Assembly (NCBI GenBank): GCA_024663395.1 | Contig: JANFAH010000001.1 | Span: 2,294,001 to 2,358,000 of the forward strand | DNA: 64,000 nucleotides | DNA from: Pisolithus tinctorius | Taxonomy: Eukaryota; Basidiomycota; Agaricomycetes; Boletales; Pisolithaceae | Reading direction: 5' to 3' | Part shown: piece after piece, positions 57,895 through 64,000 of the stretch | Numbering within the stretch: position 1 is the first letter of the stretch | Layout: every line of letters starts with the position of its first letter | The notes under the pieces: model-generated | Database searches by the model: none | The model's input: the letters and a program-made list of their open reading frames with translations, nothing else | What the model was told of the DNA's origin: nothing | Program-made: the position numbers and the translations under genes

Positions 57895-58340
57895 CTGGGG
57901 TGTGAAGAGGGAATGTGGGATCAAAAATACGTGCACAGATATATACCCTCATACTCGTTTTTCGGGCGCCCGTTTCCTGATGTTATTGATAAACCAATCG
58001 TGGACCAGCGTAGATCGTCCTTGAGAAAGACTTCCGTGGTAATCGATTAAGCGTTGGGTTTGCATGATGAAATATGGGGGGCTGGTAGATTCCGATCGTC
58101 GCCCACCACCGCTCGCCATTCCAGGTGGACCCGTGGAATTAAGGAATGCAAATTCAAAGCTATCTGATGAGTTTACATAAGCTGCACTTAGCCCCTAGTG
58201 TTCTACATCAACCAAGACAAACAACGCGTCTGCCACTTGTAAAGTCCCTACTCACATACCAATACGAACACACCTCATACTAGCACTGCATATTTTTTCC
58301 CTCCAGTTTTTAGGTCATCTTCAGGAAAGCGACCTAATGC
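57895..58340. other. Divergent promoter region between BTB and kinase genes
   Basis: 446 bp between two head-to-head genes. It should hold both promoters; no clear TATA box. Confidence 0.45.
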
Positions 58341-60807
58341 ATGTCTTTATCGTGGGCGGAACGCAAGGTGTTACTAGGTTCCCTTCTTCGGGTTCAAGAT
58401 GACGACCATGAGGAGGGTTTGGCGCTCGACAGAGTCTTGCATGGACAAAACGTTGTCGGGAAAACGTGTGCGTAGCAGTTCGGGTTTATTTTTTTTGACT
58501 GCGGTTTGTGACGGTTTTCAGCGACTACGATCAAAATCGATTCTCTGCGTTTCTCTGATAAGGATCTCGCTGTACTCGGTGCTTTAGACCACGGACAATT
58601 TGGAGTCGTGCGACCACTTATTTTGCGTTCGGATCACTTGGAACTTACGATGCTCATCAGATCGACGTGGTGAACTGCACTTTGGATGGGCGTGTATACG
58701 TACGGAAGTCCATCGAAAAAACATTTGCTTTGCGAGCTCGCGAGGTAAAAGCTTGCAATTCTTCAGAGAGCCTATCTTGATCCCGCTGCTGTTGCCAGCA
58801 ATGCTCGCCTCAGATAGAGCGTGACATTCTACTTCTATCCAAACGTCAAGACTCGCTATGGGTGCCTCATCTATTGTGTGCATATCAAACGCCTTCCCAC
58901 CTCTGCCTCGTCATGGATTATGCTGAGGGAGGTACTTTATGGGACGTGTTGGAGTCAAGTCCACTGAATGGAAGAATATCTGAATCTGACATTTTATGGT
59001 GGGTGCCACAGGCAGTCCATGCGATTCACTGGTGTCATTCTCAAGGATTCGCCCATCGGTAAGTCTGAAATGGTGGAACAAAGGTGATATCTCTGACGTG
59101 CCAGACAGCGATATCAAACCACATAATTTCGTCCTAACATCCAACTATCGGTTGTTACTTATAGATTTTGGTTCCGCGGCACCACTTCAACCCCGCGAAG
59201 CAGACGGCAGTCAATTGATTCCTCAGCAGTACTGCCTAGTTCCTTGTGGGACATGCGATTATATATCACCTGAAATACTTCAAGCCCATGAAGATGCCCT
59301 GGTGGCACTCGAGCTTTCAGACCAGAGTTCTATTACTACTCCACGCGCTCAGCATAGCATATGTGGTTTGGAAACAGATTGGTGGAGTTTGGGAGTGATG
59401 ATCTATGAGCTTGCATTCGGAATTACACCCTTCTTTGCTAAAGATATCAGGACGACATATCTTCGGATAATGGATCACGAAGTGAGTGCTTTCCTTGTTC
59501 TTTCGGTGTCGGGTGTAAAATCTTTAACAGACTAGTCTGAGATTTGATAAATCGTTAGCAGTTTCTGAAAGTTGTCGAGATTTATTGCGGAGGTCCGTCG
59601 TGCTGCATTATCGGTTCTATGGTGTTCTGAGACCGGTTAGGCTGCTGACAAATAGAGAGGGCCGTCTTGGCCGATGCAGCGTTATGGAGATTATGGAGCA
59701 CCCTTTTTTTGGGAACGTTGACTGGTCGCTGGTCGGTAAAGGTAGGGGGTGCTGTAGATTGTGTAAGAATCACTTGATGCAACGTTCTTCTCAGAAATGC
59801 TGCCGGCTGGCATACATGTTCCGCAATTCGTTTACTCGATGCCATCAACTGGAATACCAGGACCGGTGTCGGAGTTACCTGAAGATACTCAATCACGTGC
59901 CTTCACATTCTCTGCACTTTTCCAATCTTCTTCTGAATATTCTTCACCTGGGGTTTCCGCACTGCGCTCTGTTTCCAGAACTAGAAGTATCTCTAGTTCT
60001 CTCCAGACGGAGGCGGCTTTCATCGGATTTTCTTGGGGCCCTTCAAAAGATGCTTTCCTGTTAACTGCTGGTCCGGTCAGGGGAGGTTTGCCAGATACTC
60101 TAATGACTCCCCGACCCTTGGGACCCGTTCAGTCCAGGTTGTCTTCCGGCGGGTTCGAGAGGGTGCCATCAACGCGCCTGAATGCATTTGCTACGCCAAT
60201 ACGCTCATACAACCTATCTGCGTACCACACACTCCCGCGCTCTAGTACCATTCGTTGTACAGCAGCCCGCCGTGCTGTTTCTGACCGAGAGGCCATGCAA
60301 CAGCTAGTCGATTGTATTGGTATGAGTGCGCGGAAAAAGGTCCTGGCGAGCGGCCGTAAGCCAAGGATACTAGACTCGCTTAGCAGGAACAGTACAAGCA
60401 CGATTAGGAAAGAGTTGCGGTTTGGTCCACCTCCAGTTGTGCCTACCAAGTCCCTTGATTCTACGGACTTTCCCCTTGTCAATGCTTCGTTGGACTTGCA
60501 GGGCTTGGAATCGGGGTCGGAGGGACCGCCAAGTCCCAGCCCAAGCCCACGGCCCGGCTCTGCCATGTCTACGTTGAGCCGCCGGAGTGTCACACCAACG
60601 ACCACGGTCTCTTACTCTGCCCGCCTTCTGAACATACCGTCTGCATCGCAGTCTGCCATTTCCCAAGAACCTTCAAGTCTGTATTCAGACGTTAAATGGA
60701 GGGAAGATCCGATCTCGTTGCTCCAGGAAAGGCATGCCGTCCTCGTATCCCGGTTGGGGGAAATCCAGCTACGCTTGGATGATCTTAGAGCGACGATAGA
60801 GCGGTAA
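58341..60807 (+). CDS. AGC-family-like Ser/Thr protein kinase with Ser-rich C-terminal tail
   Basis: Exons 58341-58467, 58522-58607, 58661-58744, 58814-59058, 59109-59481, 59531-59592, 59641-59735 and 59795-60807; 2,085 nt, 694 aa. The kinase domain (~55-355) has a glycine loop LDHGQFGVI lacking the usual first Gly, RVYVRKSIEK with the ATP-anchoring Lys, MDYAEGGTLWDVLE, catalytic HRDIKPHNF (~180), LLIDFGSAAP, activation segment CGTCDYISPEIL, TDWWSLGVMIYELAFG and a downstream EHPFFGNVDW. The pattern is closest to the ROCK/MRCK/DMPK branch. The tail (~360-694) is Ser/Pro/Arg-rich and ends in a short coiled coil (LGEIQLRLDDLRATIE). It resembles uncharacterised kinases conserved across Agaricomycetes; a role in morphogenesis or the cell cycle is inference. 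Confidence 0.85.
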
Positions 60808-61478
60808 GGCCGTATGTTGCTCTAGGAAAATATTAGCTGACCTTTCGTCACGCGTTTGTGGGACCCATATGTCAGCTATGGTTAGGTACATATACTCTAG
60901 GTTAATCGCTGCCGGCAGTTGCTGTCCCTAGGGTGGATTAGCGGCAAAACTAATAAACTTGTCAATTCCGGTAGATCATAATTAAAGGAATGCCTCGCGC
61001 CTTTAATTGAGCAACAAGCGATCGTGAGTTCAGCCCTTCGACGACCTTGAACTACCGCAGACTGCAGCACATCCCGCCAGTCTTCGTGCCAAGCCGCACA
61101 CCATGTATGAGGCCTGTTGTCTGCGCGTGTGATGCTAAGAAAGCAATATGTGCGAAGATATTTGGTTCAGCGTCACTGTTCTCATATCGACGTGGATCTG
61201 GATGGACTTCGTTGTTAGCGTGAACGGAAAGGTCTTGCTTAGGTCTGTTGCACCACCGATCGACTATCCGAGCCAGAAAGGGGCTTTGTCGATCTGGTTC
61301 CGAGTTAGACAGCGTGGGAATGTCAGATGTATGGTTAGTTGTTGTCGTCATTTGGGACGACAGGCAACAACATTTGTATACCTTCTAGTATCCCGACACT
61401 ACTGACAAGATACCCATTCTATTGCTACTAATACCTTGGATAGAGTCCAGTTTGCTGAACTGAACTCTATTCTCAGAA
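60808..61478. other. Intergenic between kinase and F-box genes
   Basis: Tandem genes on the plus strand. No reading frame of note; should contain the kinase terminator and the F-box gene promoter. Confidence 0.45.
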
Positions 61479-64000
61479 ATGCCCGCGCCTTCTGAGTCCT
61501 CCGCACCGCGAAGGCGTTTGTCAGTCTCAAGGTCGACGGCGTCCACAAATACTACACGCTTGTCGCTGAGCCCGCTGGTAAAGCCACGCGCACTGTCTAA
61601 TGCGAGCAGTGATGTCAGTGGCTGCACAACCGTAAAACCGTCTTTGTCGACTTCCTCGTCCATCTCGACGTCGAAGCTGTCGATCGCCTCCGTGAGGTCA
61701 AACATGAAGGGTCGCTCAACCAAGACAACGTCAACCCCGCTATCCATCAAGAAATCGACTTCGGCATTTCCCAGCACAGACTCGCAGTCAGCTCGCCGTC
61801 TTTCCATTCCTGTTCACACGCGGGGTGTCGATCCCGCTTCCCCGACCCCGCCTCAGAAGGGAAGACACACGTCATTGATCGGCCCGCCAAGTTCTTTCCC
61901 TCGAGGTATGGCGGCTGCCATCTCCACCAACGGTAACAACACGCGCACAGGCGTGCCGGCCACGCCTTCGCGTACTCGCGTTATGTCAGATGCCTCAAAC
62001 CGCTCCAGATCTTCACAAAAGAATGGACTGTCAAGTAACGCGCCCTCGGCACGTTCCAACTCTCTCTCAACTGGCAACAGTGTTCTCTCGCCTTCAATGA
62101 CTGTTACTTCGCCTAGCCCCGTCAAAAGGATGCAAAAGGCATTGTCGCTAGGAGGCGACGCCAATTTAATGCTCGACGCACCTACTACGAGCGTTAGCGC
62201 TTTTCCGCCAGTGGCCAAGCAGAGTACCCCGAAAAGACCCGATACACATGGGACACCCGGGAAGTCGCCATCACAAACGACCCCATCCAAGTCGCCAGCG
62301 CAAGTGAATAAATCCCCTGTTGTTACTCCGGGAAGGTCATCTAAGAGCGTGAAGACTCCTGTCAAAGCGTCGCAACCCCAAGGAACACCCTCCAAAGGTG
62401 TTCCTGGCTCTGCGGAAAAACATCATGTGCAGCGACATGGATCGGGTTCTTCTCTCGCCCGCGTTGGTACGAAGGATTTTTACTTCTCATTCACTCGGGG
62501 AACTGACTAGAAATGCAGCTGCTACGAGTGGTACCACCGTTCCCGGTGACTTTACTTTCAATCTAGGAAACGGTACTCTTGGGGCTGTGAGCCTTAACGA
62601 CGAGGCGTATCCATGGAATGATGACGGAGAGGAAATGACCTTAGATATGGTAACCGATGTTGGGGAAGGCTCTGGTGATGAGGAGGTGAGCTTGCTTGTC
62701 GGATTCGAACTTTCAACCGTTCTACGTGTGCAGCAACCTTGCACCGCGCTGTTGTCTGCATCATCTTTTGGCTGTTGTCATTCCGCTCACTGACTACATG
62801 ATCTCTGCCTGAAATAGTTTGAATCTACCCTCAATAACCTGCGAACCCTTCACCTTTCCCGCCTGACATCCTACAGGCGTCTGCTCGAACGCGCCCAAGC
62901 GAGCAGCGCGGCCCAGGCTTATGCTCTCCAAGCTGAACTATCCATTCTTAAAGAACGCTTTCAATCAGGTACCCAAAATAAATCCGAGCAAGAGTTTGGG
63001 GAGATATGTGTGTGTGGCGGCAGAAAGGCTAAAGGCTATTGGGGTGGGTATGATGGTGACATCGTTGATGATGATGGAGCTGGCTTGGCGGGGACGTTGA
63101 AAGGGGATGGCAAAGGAGGTTTTGATGAAAAAGAAGTGAAGAAGGCGGTGCGGAGGCTTGGGCGAGAAGCACGCATGAGACTGTAAGTGACATTCATCAC
63201 CTCTTGCCTACCTTGCATTCTCCAAAATTCCTTCGGATTGTTTATGGCTAACAGGCATTTTGCTGTCACAGGATCGGACTAATACTAGATTGTCAGTGGT
63301 TTTTCGTCTTGTTCCACTGTGTTACTGATATGACGGCGCCCTGCCCTGCTTCTATGGCATCCAGCGCTTTTACCTGGAGATATCTCATTGCAGATCCTTC
63401 TTCTGCAGAAATACCTCAAATCATCATTTGATATTGTCGGTTCGCTTGCACCTGACCTAGCGTTACGCATCTTTCGACATTTGAGTGTAAAAGAAGTCGT
63501 GAAGGCCGGCTTGGTGAGTCTCTTCGTTACAATTTTGAAGAGTCTACACAATCGCACGCGGGCTACGCATTGATCATTCGGCAACAACGCATGCGCACGA
63601 GCTCAGTAGCTGATGCGGATTCCCATTTCAAGGTGTCGAAGAAATGGTTCGCGTTATCTCGGCATCCAGCCTTATGGCGCTGGCACTGCTTGCGCTTGAC
63701 CGCAAACGATCCAATACCCGTCAAAGCCCCCGCAACACCTGAAGGATGGTGAGCTTTTCGGCTTCATTTATATTTTCCAAGCTTGGACGCTCAATGTGAT
63801 CCAGGTACCCCTTGTACCGCTCCCTTCACCATCGCGAGTCCAACTTCGCAAATGGTCTTCCTCAGAGTGTCAGGTTCTTGAGCGGACACACTAACTTCTG
63901 TACCACTCTACTCCTAAGAGGTGTGTGCAAGTCTTGTATACGAGGAAAATGTTGATCTAGAATCCTTTCGTGATGCAGGCAAACGGCTCATCTCAGGGTC
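61479..64000 (+). CDS. F-box/WD40 protein, 3' part beyond the window
   Basis: Exons 61479-62466, 62519-62685, 62818-63182, 63272-63291 (20 nt), 63365-63513, 63633-63748, 63805-63920 and 63979 onward; every join keeps frame. The first ~335 residues are Ser/Thr/Pro-rich with many SP/TP sites ([15 protein letters not shown]). Then follow an acidic stretch, a coiled coil ([31 protein letters not shown]), a Gly/Asp-rich segment, and the F-box: [36 protein letters not shown]. The last visible part ([24 protein letters not shown]) begins the WD40 propeller. Such proteins are substrate receptors of SCF (Skp1-Cullin1) ubiquitin ligases and bind phosphodegrons through the WD40 domain. Cdc4 or Met30/Pof1 type cannot be decided from the visible part. 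Confidence 0.82.

Overview
The window is nuclear DNA of a filamentous basidiomycete, most likely an Agaricomycete. The genes carry many short introns (mostly 45-75 nt, with GT..AG ends and CTGAC/CTAAC-like branch sites). The families fit as well: an Agaricomycete-style BTB/POZ protein, a fungal 7TM receptor, an AGC-like kinase with a Ser-rich tail, an F-box/WD40 protein and Tad-like LINEs. Gene models were built by hand, and in every complete intact model the exon lengths sum to a multiple of three with consistent intron phases.

Layout. 1-2,081 (-): Ser/Pro-rich protein of unknown function, running off the left edge. 4,965-9,648: partial, decayed direct duplicate (copy A) of the 3' half of a large gene; it keeps a truncated triple-AAA ATPase paralogue. 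11,372-12,845 (+): 7TM receptor-like gene with a damaged or unusually spliced segment. 12,846-18,227: gene-poor. 18,228-23,207: copy B of the duplicated block, lying inside the full-length gene at 19,308-27,073 (-). That gene joins a ZNFX1/Hrr1-type SF1 helicase, a short NFX1-like Cys/His region, a coiled coil, three CbbX/SpoVK-type AAA domains, a Pro-rich linker, a second coiled coil and a Cys/aromatic C-terminal module (about 2,428 aa, 10 exons). 28,227-30,166 (+): mitochondrial dihydrolipoyl dehydrogenase.

30,454-50,440 is a nest of transposons. A remnant without any CpG (gag-like) was hit by an old, CpG-depleted LINE (LINE-1, 13-nt target-site duplication). LINE-1 was in turn hit by a young full-length LINE with both reading frames open (LINE-2, its own 13-nt duplication) and by a probable solo LTR. 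The remnant was also hit by a Ty1/copia element (291-bp LTRs, 5-bp duplication TGCAC) whose three internal stops, and all nine differences between its LTRs, fit CpG deamination. The two LINEs share a 3'-UTR hairpin with compensatory base changes and a second hairpin at the ORF1 start.

50,441-53,900 holds nothing I can support. Then follow a zinc-finger protein (53,986-54,894, +), a BTB/POZ protein (56,482-57,894, -), an AGC-like kinase (58,341-60,807, +) and the 5' part of an F-box/WD40 gene (61,479 to the right edge, +).

The best candidate for an under-described system is the helicase-AAA fusion, together with its AAA-only paralogue, which has lost the first Walker A glycine and the first arginine finger but keeps the other two AAA modules open. 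I saw no tRNA, rRNA or CRISPR array.
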